Assembly: GCA_004556345.1 (NCBI GenBank)
Contig: SFHQ01000020.1
Span: 1-28,508 of the forward strand
DNA from: Clostridiales bacterium
GTDB taxonomy: Bacteria > Bacillota > Clostridia > Oscillospirales > Oscillospiraceae
DNA: 28,508 nucleotides
Direction: 5' to 3'
The notes under the pieces are model-generated. The model did no database searches and was not told the DNA's origin. It was given only the letters and a program-made list of their open reading frames with translations. Below, in pieces: positions 20,787 through 28,508 of this stretch. Both the position numbers and the translations under genes were made by a program. The stretch's first letter is position 1, and each line of letters opens with the position of its first letter.

Positions 20787-22535
20787 TTACTGGAGGGTGA
20801 AGAGCTGCCGGGTGTTCGGGTCCGCCATGCGGACGAGCACGGCGGCGACCTCGGCGCGGGTAATGGCGGCGTTGGGGCGGAAGGTGCCCTTGCTGTCGCT
20901 GCCTGCTAAGATCCCGGCCCGGTAGAGCTTGTAGATGCCCGTGTCCGAGCGATATACGTCAGGAATGGCCCCGTTTGCCACGGTGTTGACTGCGGGCAGA
21001 GCAGCGTCCGGCAGGGCCTTGGCCAGGATGGAGGCGAACTCCTGCCGGGTCAAGGTGGCGTTCATGTTGGCCGGGGCGGAGGTGATGATCTTCTGGCTGA
21101 TGGCGTAGTCGCTGTACGCCTTGTACCAGGGATTCGTGTTGGCAAAGCTCGCGCTGCCGGACACATAGAGCTTCCGCAGCCGGGCGGCCAGGGTGATGGC
21201 CTGGGCGTTGGTGATCTGGTCGTTGGGCTTGAACTTCTTCGTCTCCACGCCGTCCATGAGGCCGTAGCGGTAGGCGGAGACCACAGCGCTGTAGTACCAG
21301 GAGTTGCTGGAGACGTCTTTGAAGTTGTTGTTGTAGGTCTTTGTCTTGGTCAGGCTCCGGCCCGCCTCGTCCCACTTGGCCACCAGCGTGTGGCCGTAGG
21401 TGCTCTTGAGTTTGGTGCCGTTGGTGACCAGCTCCTTGCCCACGGCGGTGTACCAGCCCAGGAACGCTGCCTTGGAGCGGACGGGGGTGGGCAGGTCATA
21501 GGTCGTCCCCTTGGTGACGAACTTCGTGCCGGGGGAGACGCTGCCGCCGTTGGCGTTGAAGGTGATGGTCAGGGAGTTGGCCTTCACGGTGAAGATCTGC
21601 CAGTCGGAGTTGCTGTACGTCCAGTTGTTGGCATTGGCCGACTGGACCCGCACCCGGTAGGTCCCGGCGGGCAGGGTGTCCATGGCGTAGGGCGAGGCGG
21701 CGTAGAAGTACGTCTTGTAGTTGGACTTCCAGCTGCCGTTGCTCTGCTTCTGGTCCACATAGATGTTGTAGTGGGTCGCCATGGTGGAGGAGGACCAGGA
21801 GACGGCAATGCGGTCGCCGTCGCCATAGGTGGCGGAGAGTTTATTGACCGTCGGTGCTTCGGGGTTTGCCAGCTCCGAGAGGATGGTATCCTTGGCGGCG
21901 GTGTTGGCCTTGAAGTAGATGAGGCCGCCGATGGTCCCGTCGTACTCCGACAGCAGGCGCTTGGATGCTGCGCCGGGGTCGTAGAGCTGGGCATCGCCCG
22001 TGACGGTCTTGGCCACAGCCACGAAATGTCCGCTGTTTTTCACGCGGGCGATGACGTGGTATCCCCGGCTTCTCAGGTCGTTGATCTTGGCGATCACGTC
22101 AGACAGGGGGGTGGTCACGCTGAAAAACGTCTGGTTCACAAAATAGAACCGGGGAGAAGCCTTGGAGGAGATGAGGCCAAAGGACAGCAGGGCGTCCTTC
22201 GACCGGTCGCTGCTGTGGCTGATGTAGCCCTGGGCGTCCAGCCAGTCCCGCAGGCTGCCGGGGTTCAGGGACGCGGGGTTATAGGCCCCGGAGGAACACA
22301 TCAAAATGGCGATGGAGGAGATGAGACAGCCGGACTGGGTCATGGTATGTACGTCCCCCAGGGCCGTGGGACCCCAGGCGCTGTTTCCCTGCCGCCAGGT
22401 GGTGTAGTCGGTGCTGTAGCTCTTGCCGTTGTAGGTGGAAGTCCCGGCGGCGCTGGCCAGGGGCGGGGGCAGCAGCCCCAGCAGCAAGACCAAGGCCAGC
22501 ACCACGGAGAGCAGCCGAGTGGCTCTGGTATTCAA
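20787..22535 (-). CDS. Secreted C39-like peptidase-domain protein with Fn3, InlB-type repeat and three SLH domains
   Basis: A 582-residue exported protein. A signal peptide spans residues ~1-30 (LLSVVLALVLLLG ... ASAAG). Residues ~55-210 resemble a C39/papain-like domain with Cys70 (QSGCLISSIAILM), His170 (SGHFVAVAK) and Asp186 (LYDPGA). Residues ~228-318 look like fibronectin type III, ~322-388 an InlB/Flg_new repeat (FNANGGSVSPG...FLGWYT), and three SLH domains at ~404-450, ~466-508 and ~522-570 anchor it to the wall. The start is TTG with AAAGGGGGT upstream. It lies 24 bp after eno, apparently in the same transcript. The catalytic role is inferred; the substrate is unknown. Confidence 0.85.
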   Translation of the reverse strand: MNTRATRLLSVVLALVLLLGLLPPPLASAAGTSTYNGKSYSTDYTTWRQGNSAWGPTALGDVHTMTQSGCLISSIAILMCSSGAYNPASLNPGSLRDWLDAQGYISHSSDRSKDALLSFGLISSKASPRFYFVNQTFFSVTTPLSDVIAKINDLRSRGYHVIARVKNSGHFVAVAKTVTGDAQLYDPGAASKRLLSEYDGTIGGLIYFKANTAAKDTILSELANPEAPTVNKLSATYGDGDRIAVSWSSSTMATHYNIYVDQKQSNGSWKSNYKTYFYAASPYAMDTLPAGTYRVRVQSANANNWTYSNSDWQIFTVKANSLTITFNANGGSVSPGTKFVTKGTTYDLPTPVRSKAAFLGWYTAVGKELVTNGTKLKSTYGHTLVAKWDEAGRSLTKTKTYNNNFKDVSSNSWYYSAVVSAYRYGLMDGVETKKFKPNDQITNAQAITLAARLRKLYVSGSASFANTNPWYKAYSDYAISQKIITSAPANMNATLTRQEFASILAKALPDAALPAVNTVANGAIPDVYRSDTGIYKLYRAGILAGSDSKGTFRPNAAITRAEVAAVLVRMADPNTRQLFTLQ

Positions 22536-22559
22536 TACAGAGACCCCCTTTGAAGGGTG

Positions 22560-23861
22560 TTAGCGGAGGTTAAAGAAAGCCTCCCGGCCCAGATACTGGG
22601 CGGCGTCGTCCAGCTCTTCCTCGATGCGCAGCAGCTGGTTGTACTTGGCCACGCGGTCGGTGCGGCTGGGGGCACCGGTCTTGATCTGGCCGGCGTTCAG
22701 GGCCACGGCCAGGTCGGCGATGGTGGTGTCCTCCGTCTCGCCGGAGCGGTGGGAGACCACGGCAGTGTAGCCGGCGCGGTTGGCCATCTGGATGGCGTCC
22801 AGGGTCTCGGTCAGGGTGCCGATCTGGTTGACTTTGATGAGGATGGCGTTGGCCACGTGCTTCTCGATGCCGGTCTTGAGACGCTGGGTGTTGGTGACGA
22901 AGAGGTCGTCGCCCACCAGCTGGACCTTGCTGCCCAGGGCCTTGGTGAGCAGAGCCCAGCCCTCCCAGTCGTTCTCGCCCATGCCGTCCTCCAGGGAGAT
23001 GATGGGGTAGTTCTCGGCGAACTTCTTCCACATGTTCACCAGCTGCTGGCGGGTCATGGTCTTCTTGGCCTTGGGCAGGTCGTAGCAGCCGGTCTCCTCG
23101 TTGTACCACTCGGAGGTGGCGGCGTCGATGGCGATCATGAAGTCGTCATAGGGCTTGTACCCGGCGGCCTCGATGGCGGCAACGATGGCCTTCAGGGCGT
23201 CCTCATCCTTCTTCAGGTTGGGGGCGTAGCCGCCCTCGTCGCCCACGCCGGCGGCGGGGGTGCCGTTTTCCTTCAGGACGGTCTTCAGGGTGTGGAAGAC
23301 CTCAGCGCACATGCGCAGGGCCTCGCGCCAGCTCTTGGCGCCCACGGGCATGACCATGAACTCCTGGATGTCCACGTTGTTGGTGGCGTGCGCACCGCCA
23401 TTTAAAATGTTCATCATGGGCACGGGCAGGGTCTTGGCGTTCACGCCGCCCAGATAGCTGTACAGGGGCAGGCCCAGGCTCTCGGCGGCTGCCTTGGCGC
23501 AGGCCAAGGAAGCACCCAGAATGGCGTTGGCGCCCAGACGGCTCTTGTTTGGGGTACCGTCCAGCTCGATGAGGAGCTTGTCGATGTAGGTCTGGTCCAG
23601 CGCGTTCAGGCCGATGAGGGCTTCGGCGATCTCTTCGTTCACGTGCTCCACGGCCTGCTCGACACCCTTGCCCAGGTAACGGCCCTTGTCGCCGTCCCGC
23701 AGCTCACAGGCCTCATATACGCCGGTGGAAGCACCGGAGGGCACAGCGGCCCGGCCCATGGTGCCGTCGTCCAAATAGACCTCTACCTCCACGGTAGGGT
23801 TGCCGCGGGAGTCCAGGATCTCCCGGCCCAGAACGTCTACGATCTCGATCATCTGCTTCAT
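22560..23861 (-). CDS. eno: Enolase
   Basis: A 433-residue glycolytic enzyme that interconverts 2-phosphoglycerate and PEP. The start MKQMIEIVDVLGREILDSRGNPTVE has AAGGAG upstream; an upstream in-frame ATG lacks one. Family features include SGASTGVYEA, GLPLYSYLGG, the metal-binding SLEDGMGENDWEGW and the signature ILIKVNQIGTLTET, followed by VSHRSGETEDTTIADL. Intact and full length. It is the last glycolytic gene in the pgk-tpiA-gpmI-eno order, 60 bp after gpmI. Confidence 0.98.
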   Translation of the reverse strand: MKQMIEIVDVLGREILDSRGNPTVEVEVYLDDGTMGRAAVPSGASTGVYEACELRDGDKGRYLGKGVEQAVEHVNEEIAEALIGLNALDQTYIDKLLIELDGTPNKSRLGANAILGASLACAKAAAESLGLPLYSYLGGVNAKTLPVPMMNILNGGAHATNNVDIQEFMVMPVGAKSWREALRMCAEVFHTLKTVLKENGTPAAGVGDEGGYAPNLKKDEDALKAIVAAIEAAGYKPYDDFMIAIDAATSEWYNEETGCYDLPKAKKTMTRQQLVNMWKKFAENYPIISLEDGMGENDWEGWALLTKALGSKVQLVGDDLFVTNTQRLKTGIEKHVANAILIKVNQIGTLTETLDAIQMANRAGYTAVVSHRSGETEDTTIADLAVALNAGQIKTGAPSRTDRVAKYNQLLRIEEELDDAAQYLGREAFFNLR

Positions 23862-23921
23862 GACGATACACTCCTTTTGATTGATGATAGATGATGTCAG
23901 ATGGTGTGTTTCCGTATTCAA

Positions 23922-25439
23922 TTAGGTATTTAGGATGAGGGTCTTGCCATCCATCTCCTGTGGCTGGTTCAGACCCATCAGGTCCAGCATGGTGGGGGCG
24001 ATGTCGGCCAGGCGGCCGTCCCGCAGACGCACGGCGGCCCCGACGATGCAGAAGGGGACGGGGTTCGTCGTATGGGCGGTGAAGGGCTGGCCGTTTTCAT
24101 CCAGCATTTGCTCGGCGTTGCCGTGGTCGGCGGTGATGAGGGCCACGCCCCCCAGGTCCGTGGTCGCTTTCACGACCTGGGCCACGCACGTGTCCACGGT
24201 CTCCACGGCGGCAACGGCGGCGTCAAAGACGCCGGTGTGGCCGACCATGTCGCAGTTGGCAAAGTTCAGGATGATGACGTCGTATTTGCCGCTCTCGATG
24301 CGGCGAATGGCCTCCTCGGTGATGGCCGGGGCGCTCATTTCGGGTTTCAGATCATAGGTCGCGACCTTGGGGGAGGGGATCAGGCACCGGTCCTCCCCAG
24401 GGAAGACGGACTCCTGACCGCCGTTGAAGAAAAAGGTCACGTGGGCGTATTTTTCCGTCTCGGCGATGCGCAGCTGGGTCATGCCCAGCTTGCTCAGGTA
24501 CTCGCCAAAGATATTCTCCAGCTTTTCGTGGGGGAAGGCTACGGAGACGTTGGGCATAGAGGCGTCGTACTCCGTGGTGCAGACATAATGAACGGGCAGG
24601 AAGCCGCGCTTGCGCTTGATCTCCCCAAAGTTGGGGTCGACCAGGGCGCGGGTCATCTCTCTGGCCCGGTCGGGGCGGAAGTTCAGGAAGATGACGCTGT
24701 CGCCTTCTTCGATGCGGCCGCCCTTGGCGCAGACCACGGGCTCGAAGAATTCGTCGGTGACCCCGGCGTCGTAAGAGGCCTGGACGGCCTGGCAGGGGTC
24801 CTCAGCGAAGGGGGCGCTGCCGCCCGCCAGGGCGTCATAGGCCCGCTGGAGGCGCTCCCAACGGCTGTCCCGATCCATGGCATAGTAGCGGCCGGAAAGA
24901 TCGGCGATCTGGCCCACGCCCAGCTCCCGCATTTTATCCTGGAGCTGCTGCACGAAGCCCAGGCCGGAGGTGGGGGAGACGTCCCGGCCGTCTAAGAAGG
25001 CGTGGACGTACACCTGAGGCACTTCCTGGCGCTTGGCCAGCTCTAGGAGTGCGAACAAATGGTCGATGTGGCTGTGGACGCCGCCGTCGGACAGCAGGCC
25101 CATGAGATGCAGGGCACCGCCGCTTTCTTTGCAGGCGCGGATGGCAGCCAGATAGGCGGGGTTTTCAAAGAAGCTGCCGTCCTCGATGGCCCGGCTGATG
25201 CGGGGCAGGTCCTGGAAGACCACGCGGCCGGCGCCGATGTTGGTGTGGCCCACCTCGCTGTTTCCCATCTGTCCCTCAGGCAGGCCTACGTCCAGGCCGG
25301 AAGCCTCCAGCTGGCAGAAGGGGTACTGGGAGAAGAGATAGTCCAGCTGGGGGGTGTTGGCAGCCTGAACGGCGTTGCCGGGGATGTCCTCTCCCAGGGC
25401 GAAGCCGTCCATGATGATAAGTGTCGTTGGAGTTTTCAT
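23922..25439 (-). CDS. gpmI: 2,3-bisphosphoglycerate-independent phosphoglycerate mutase
   Basis: A 505-residue alkaline-phosphatase-fold enzyme that converts 3-phosphoglycerate to 2-phosphoglycerate with two Mn2+ ions. The catalytic Ser is in PEGQMGNSEVGHTNIGAGR. Other blocks are SDGGVHSHIDHL, HAFLDGRDVSP, SGRYYAMDRD, NFRPDRAREM, NFANCDMVGHTG and TADHGNAEQM. ATG 25439 (MKTPTTLIIMDGFALGED) has GAGGAA upstream; an upstream ATG lies inside the gap after tpiA. Cofactor-independent mutase is the usual type in Clostridia. Confidence 0.98.
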   Translation of the reverse strand: MKTPTTLIIMDGFALGEDIPGNAVQAANTPQLDYLFSQYPFCQLEASGLDVGLPEGQMGNSEVGHTNIGAGRVVFQDLPRISRAIEDGSFFENPAYLAAIRACKESGGALHLMGLLSDGGVHSHIDHLFALLELAKRQEVPQVYVHAFLDGRDVSPTSGLGFVQQLQDKMRELGVGQIADLSGRYYAMDRDSRWERLQRAYDALAGGSAPFAEDPCQAVQASYDAGVTDEFFEPVVCAKGGRIEEGDSVIFLNFRPDRAREMTRALVDPNFGEIKRKRGFLPVHYVCTTEYDASMPNVSVAFPHEKLENIFGEYLSKLGMTQLRIAETEKYAHVTFFFNGGQESVFPGEDRCLIPSPKVATYDLKPEMSAPAITEEAIRRIESGKYDVIILNFANCDMVGHTGVFDAAVAAVETVDTCVAQVVKATTDLGGVALITADHGNAEQMLDENGQPFTAHTTNPVPFCIVGAAVRLRDGRLADIAPTMLDLMGLNQPQEMDGKTLILNT

Positions 25440-25535
25440 AAGCCTGTTTCCTCGGTTCCCGGAGCCTGCGGCTCCGCGTGGGATGAATTGGGATAAATAC
25501 TGTTTTGGCAGGTTTGGATGGTGCATTGGATTGGA

Positions 25536-26309
25536 TCAATCTTGGTTGGCGGTGTGGATGATCTGCAAGAATTTGTCAGGGTCTAAGGAAGCGCCGCCGA
25601 TCAGGCCGCCGTCCACGTCCTCCTGGGCCAGCAGGGCCTCGGCGTTGGCTTCGTTCATGGAGCCGCCGTACTGGATGGTGGTGGAGCGGGCGATGCGGGC
25701 CCCATAGAGCTTGCGCAGGATGCTGCGGATGGCCCCGCAGACCTCCCCGGCCTGCTCCGGGGTGGCGGTGTTGCCAGTGCCGATGGCCCAGATGGGCTCA
25801 TAGGCGATGACGACCCGGCGCATATCCTCCGGGGTGACCCCGGCCAGGGCTGCCTTGAGCTGGTAGGAGATGAACTCCATGGTCACGCCCAGCTCCCGCT
25901 GGTCCTGGTCCTCGCCCACGCAGAGAATGGGGCGGAGCCCGGCGCTGAGGGCGGCGTGCACTTTTTGATTGATGATGTGGTCCGTCTCGCCGAAGAGGGC
26001 GCGGCGTTCGCTGTGGCCGATGATGACGTATTTCACGTCTAAGTCCGCCAGCATCCCGGCGGAGATCTCGCCGGTAAAGGGGCCGCTGCTCTCCCAATGG
26101 AGGTTCTGGGCCCCCACGGCCACGCGGCTGTCTTTCAGAAGTTTTACGGCAGCGGGGATGTCCACATAGGGCACGCACAGGACGATGCTGCACCGCTTGG
26201 CCCGAGGCAGGGCACCCTTCAGGCGCTCGGCAAAGGCCTTGGCCTCGGTGGCGGTCTTGTGCATTTTCCAGTTGCCGGCGATGATGGTCTTGCGATACTT
26301 TCTGTTCAT
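25536..26309 (-). CDS. tpiA: Triosephosphate isomerase
   Basis: A 257-residue TIM-barrel enzyme. Catalytic residues are visible: Lys in IIAGNWKMH, His in VIIGHSERR, and Glu in VIAYEPIWAIGTG. The phosphate loop IQYGGSMNEAN and DGGLIGGASL close the active site. Its start lies 20 bp after the pgk stop and has AAAGGGG upstream. Normal length, intact. Confidence 0.98.
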   Translation of the reverse strand: MNRKYRKTIIAGNWKMHKTATEAKAFAERLKGALPRAKRCSIVLCVPYVDIPAAVKLLKDSRVAVGAQNLHWESSGPFTGEISAGMLADLDVKYVIIGHSERRALFGETDHIINQKVHAALSAGLRPILCVGEDQDQRELGVTMEFISYQLKAALAGVTPEDMRRVVIAYEPIWAIGTGNTATPEQAGEVCGAIRSILRKLYGARIARSTTIQYGGSMNEANAEALLAQEDVDGGLIGGASLDPDKFLQIIHTANQD

Positions 26310-26329
26310 TGGCTCCCCTTTCCCGTCAG

Positions 26330-27529
26330 TCAGTCCTTGTCAGCCAGGCAGGCGATGCCGGGCAGGACCAGACCCTCCAGGAACTCCAGGGAAGCGCCGC
26401 CGCCGGTGGAGATGTGAGAGAGCTTGTCGGCAAAGCCGCTCTTCTCCACAGCAGAGGAAGAGTCGCCGCCGCCCACGATGGTCACGGCGTCCTTCTGGTC
26501 GGACATGGCTTTGGCGACTGCATTGGTGCCGTTGGCGAAGGCGGGGAACTCAAACACGCCCATGGGGCCGTTCCAGATGACGGTGCCTGCCCCGGCGATG
26601 GCGCCGGTGAAGTCCTCGATGGTCTTGGGGCCGATGTCCATGCCCATGAGGTCGTGCGGGAAGTCCGTGGCGTCTACCAGGATTGGCTCGGCATCGGCAG
26701 AGAATTCTTTGGCGGCCAGATTGTCCTGGGGCAGCAGGAGCTTCACGCCCATCTCCTGGGCCTTGGCGATCATGTCCTTGGCGTAGCCGACGTGGTTGGC
26801 GTCCAGCAGGGAGGTGCCGATGTCCCGGCCCAGGGCAGCCTGGAAGGTATAGGCCATGCCGCCGCCGATCAGGATCGTGTCGGCCTTTTGCAGCAGGTTG
26901 TTGATCACGCCGATCTTGTCGGAGACCTTGGAACCGCCCAGAATGGCGACCAGGGGACGCTTGGGGTCATCCAGGGCTTTGCCCATGAACTCCAGCTCCT
27001 TCTCCACCAGCAGCCCGGCGACGGAGGGCAGGTAGTGGGATACGCCCTCGGTGGAGGCGTGGGCGCGGTGGGCAGCGCCAAAGGCGTCGAAGACGAAGAT
27101 GTCGGCCAGGGAAGCCAGCTCCTTGGCAAATTCGGGGTCGTTCTTCTCCTCTTCGAGGCGGAAGCGCAGGTTCTCCACCAGCACGACCTGGCCGGGCTGG
27201 AGGGCGGCGCACTTGGCCTTGGTGTCGGGGCCGAGCACGTCCTCGGTCAGGGGCACGGGCATCTCCAATAACTCCTCCAGATGGTCCCGCGCGGAGAAGA
27301 GAGACAGCTCCTTCTTCCACTCGCCGTGGGGCCGGCCCATGTGGGACAGCAGGATCACGGCGGCGTTGTGGTCCAGCAGGTAGCGGATGGTGGGCAAGGT
27401 GGAGACGATACGGGTGTCGTCATGGATCACGCCCGTGGCCTTATCATGGGGAACGTTGAAGTCACAGCGCAGGAGGATCTTCTTTCCGGACACGTCAATG
27501 TCGCGGATGGTCTTCTTATCATAATTCAT
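26330..27529 (-). CDS. pgk: Phosphoglycerate kinase
   Basis: A 399-residue two-domain kinase. The N-domain has KKILLRCDFNVPHD, DTRIVSTLPTIRYLLDHNAAVILLSHMGRP and VLVENLRFRLEE. The C-domain has LVAILGGSKVSDKIGVI, WNGPMGVFEFPAFANGT and VTIVGGGDSSSAVEKSG. ATG 27529 (MNYDKKTIRDIDV) is preferred over ATG 27553, whose frame would include the AAGGGG ribosome-binding site. No gap gene precedes it; the tRNA methylase gene trmL does. It makes ATP and 3-phosphoglycerate in glycolysis. Confidence 0.98.
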   Translation of the reverse strand: MNYDKKTIRDIDVSGKKILLRCDFNVPHDKATGVIHDDTRIVSTLPTIRYLLDHNAAVILLSHMGRPHGEWKKELSLFSARDHLEELLEMPVPLTEDVLGPDTKAKCAALQPGQVVLVENLRFRLEEEKNDPEFAKELASLADIFVFDAFGAAHRAHASTEGVSHYLPSVAGLLVEKELEFMGKALDDPKRPLVAILGGSKVSDKIGVINNLLQKADTILIGGGMAYTFQAALGRDIGTSLLDANHVGYAKDMIAKAQEMGVKLLLPQDNLAAKEFSADAEPILVDATDFPHDLMGMDIGPKTIEDFTGAIAGAGTVIWNGPMGVFEFPAFANGTNAVAKAMSDQKDAVTIVGGGDSSSAVEKSGFADKLSHISTGGGASLEFLEGLVLPGIACLADKD

Positions 27530-27631
27530 CGGAATAATGCCCCTTCTTTTCATATTTTATGGATAGCTGCTTGTGCTCGGTCCGACAGACGGTGCGCCCG
27601 GACGGGGAACGGCCTGGTTACTCCGACCCGG

Positions 27632-28144
27632 TCATTCTGCGCCCTGCAAGAGAGCGGGCGGCGTCTGCCCCATTTCTCCTTCCCCTTGCAGCTGTAAAAA
27701 GTCCAGCTGACGAAGGGCCTCATAGGTAAAAACTGCAACGGAGTTTGCCAGGTTCAGGCTGCGGGCTTCGGGCCGCATGGGCAGGCGCAGGCAGCGCTCC
27801 CGGTGCTGTTCCCGGAACCATTCCGGCAGGCCGGCGGTCTCTTTGCCGAAGAAGAGCCAGCAGCCGTCCCGGAACTTCGCCTGAGAATACGCCTGCGGCG
27901 CTTTCGTGGTGGCCAGCCAAAGGTCCTGGATGTCATTGCGCTGAAACAGCTCGTCCAAATCATCATAGACCCGGAGATCGACCAGGTGCCAATAATCCAG
28001 CCCCGCCCGCTTCACGGCCCGGTCGCTGATGTCGAACCCCAAGGGGCGCACCAGATGCAGCCGACTGCCGGTGGCGGCACAGGTCCGGGCAATGTTCCCG
28101 GTGTTCATCGGGATCTCTGGTTCCACCAAAACGATATTCAGCAT
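27632..28144 (-). CDS. trmL: tRNA (cytidine(34)-2'-O)-methyltransferase
   Basis: A 170-residue SPOUT-family enzyme that methylates the ribose of the wobble base in tRNA-Leu, using SAM. It starts MLNIVLVEPEIPMNTGNIARTCAATGSRLHLVRPLGF. The trefoil-knot SAM site is formed by FFGKETAGLPEW and LPMRPEARSLNLANSVAVFTYEALRQ near the C-terminus. AAGGATAT precedes the start at 28144. It has a clear promoter (near 28194-28222) and lies upstream of pgk on the same strand with no obvious terminator in the 102-bp gap, so it may be the first gene of the glycolytic transcript. The last ~20 residues form a loose tail. Confidence 0.95.
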   Translation of the reverse strand: MLNIVLVEPEIPMNTGNIARTCAATGSRLHLVRPLGFDISDRAVKRAGLDYWHLVDLRVYDDLDELFQRNDIQDLWLATTKAPQAYSQAKFRDGCWLFFGKETAGLPEWFREQHRERCLRLPMRPEARSLNLANSVAVFTYEALRQLDFLQLQGEGEMGQTPPALLQGAE

Positions 28145-28193
28145 GATATCCTTCGCCTCGCTCCTGACAAACTGTCGTTATGATACAGCTTGC

Positions 28194-28222
28194 ATTTTAC
28201 TGCAAGTACGTGAAAAATTCAA
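28194..28222 (-). promoter_or_regulatory. Promoter for trmL and probably the glycolytic run
   Basis: On the - strand, TTGAAT (28222-28217) and TAAAAT (28199-28194) are separated by 17 bp and lie about 50 bp upstream of trmL. No comparable promoter was seen in the trmL-pgk gap. Confidence 0.75.
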
Positions 28223-28263
28223 TATCTTCCCGTCAAAAGGTGAAAATTAAGCGGTTTCCTTAA

Positions 28264-28320
28264 AAAAAGGGGAGGGTTTCTGGTGATTTTAGCTTGTACC
28301 CACAAAACCCCTCCCACCTG
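28264..28320 (-). terminator. Imperfect hairpin with T-tract, minus strand
   Basis: On the - strand, GGGAGGGGTTT and AAACCCTCCCC form an imperfect stem around a ~25-nt loop, followed by TTTTTTT. It lies between the terminator of the right-edge gene and the trmL promoter and may be a second terminator. Nothing else in 28223-28375 is recognisable. Confidence 0.5.
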
Positions 28321-28375
28321 AAAATGCAAGAATCCCTTCTTTTTTGGAAAAGTGACGGGAGGGTATCAACCTAAC

Positions 28376-28412
28376 AAAAAGCTGCCCCACGACCAAGGTC
28401 GCAGGGCAGCTT
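28376..28412 (-). terminator. Terminator of the right-edge gene
   Basis: On the - strand, AAGCTGCCC pairs with GGGCAGCTT around an inner GACC/GGTC stem, then TTTTT. It begins about 19 bp after the stop codon of the partial gene at the window's right edge. Confidence 0.9.
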
Positions 28413-28430
28413 GAGGTGGCTTGTATTTAC

Positions 28431-28508
28431 TTATCGCAGCAGGTCACGGAAAATCGTGTAGTCCTTCAAAGCCTTGACCTCTGCATTGGTCTGCATGGTG
28501 TTATAGGA
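28431..28508 (-). CDS. C-terminal end of an unidentified protein (5' part outside window)
   Basis: On the - strand the final 25 codons read in frame, from the window edge to TAA at 28433-28431, and end ...LKDYTIFRDLLR. The reading is supported by the strong terminator just downstream and by codon choice like its neighbours. Too little is visible to name the protein. Confidence 0.6.
   Translation of the reverse strand, partial: SYNTMQTNAEVKALKDYTIFRDLLR

Noticed and set aside
21390..23405. Plus-strand frames of 387 and 282 codons opposite the SLH gene and eno
   Set aside because: Both are antisense shadows with repetitive Gly/Val/His composition; the minus-strand proteins are clear.
1..28508. 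CRISPR array, prophage or complete insertion sequence
   Set aside because: No regularly spaced direct repeats, no integrase, transposase or phage structural genes were found on either strand.

Overview
This 28.5 kb window looks like chromosomal DNA from a GC-rich, strictly anaerobic member of the Clostridia, most like the Oscillospiraceae (Flavonifractor/Intestinimonas type). That placement is inferred from gene content: a four-subunit 2-oxoacid:ferredoxin oxidoreductase, GTP-type PEP carboxykinase, a SigH-like sigma factor, SLH-domain surface proteins, a T-box leader, the MEP isoprenoid pathway, and GC-rich coding sequence with strong Shine-Dalgarno sites. No tRNA, rRNA, CRISPR array, phage or complete insertion sequence was seen.

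Layout. (1) 1-1380: the end of an AT-richer AAA+/DUF4143 ATPase gene, a low-molecular-weight tyrosine phosphatase, a small ferredoxin and a terminator. (2) 1391-5195: an accessory cassette, all on + strand. It has a BlaI-type repressor, an M56/BlaR1-like membrane peptidase interrupted by an in-frame amber codon, five small membrane or anchored proteins of unknown function, a 182-bp MITE-like inverted repeat and a terminator. (3) 5215-6850: a YcxB-like membrane protein and an orphan CbiT-like methyltransferase. (4) 6855-10276: a T-box leader with a predicted isoleucine (AUC) specifier, then the gamma-delta-alpha-beta operon of a 2-oxoacid:ferredoxin oxidoreductase. (5) 10287-17976: housekeeping genes rsmA, pckG, ruvC-ruvA-ruvB, a SigH-like sigma factor, a zinc-ribbon protein and ispD-ispF. 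(6) 17977-19346: DUF3343 plus a cysteine desulfurase/selenocysteine lyase-like protein, with the first gene's ribosome-binding site inside a hairpin. (7) 19365-20705: a NiCo-type riboswitch and a CDF metal exporter. (8) 20787-28222 on - strand: trmL-pgk-tpiA-gpmI-eno and a secreted C39-like/SLH protein, probably one long transcript from a promoter near 28200. (9) 28431-28508: the last 25 codons of an unidentified - strand gene and its terminator.

The most interesting system is the T-box-controlled oxidoreductase. The enzyme family is normally annotated as pyruvate:ferredoxin oxidoreductase, a central catabolic enzyme. A T-box reading an isoleucine codon would instead switch it on when charged tRNA-Ile is scarce. 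That suggests an anabolic job: reductive carboxylation of propionyl-CoA to 2-oxobutyrate, or of 2-methylbutyryl-CoA to 2-oxo-3-methylvalerate, to make isoleucine. Second is the M56 gene, whose in-frame TAG is the only TAG ending an open frame among about 30 genes here. Third is the DUF3343/desulfurase pair, which fits labile sulfur or selenium handling and sits behind a hairpin that hides its ribosome-binding site.
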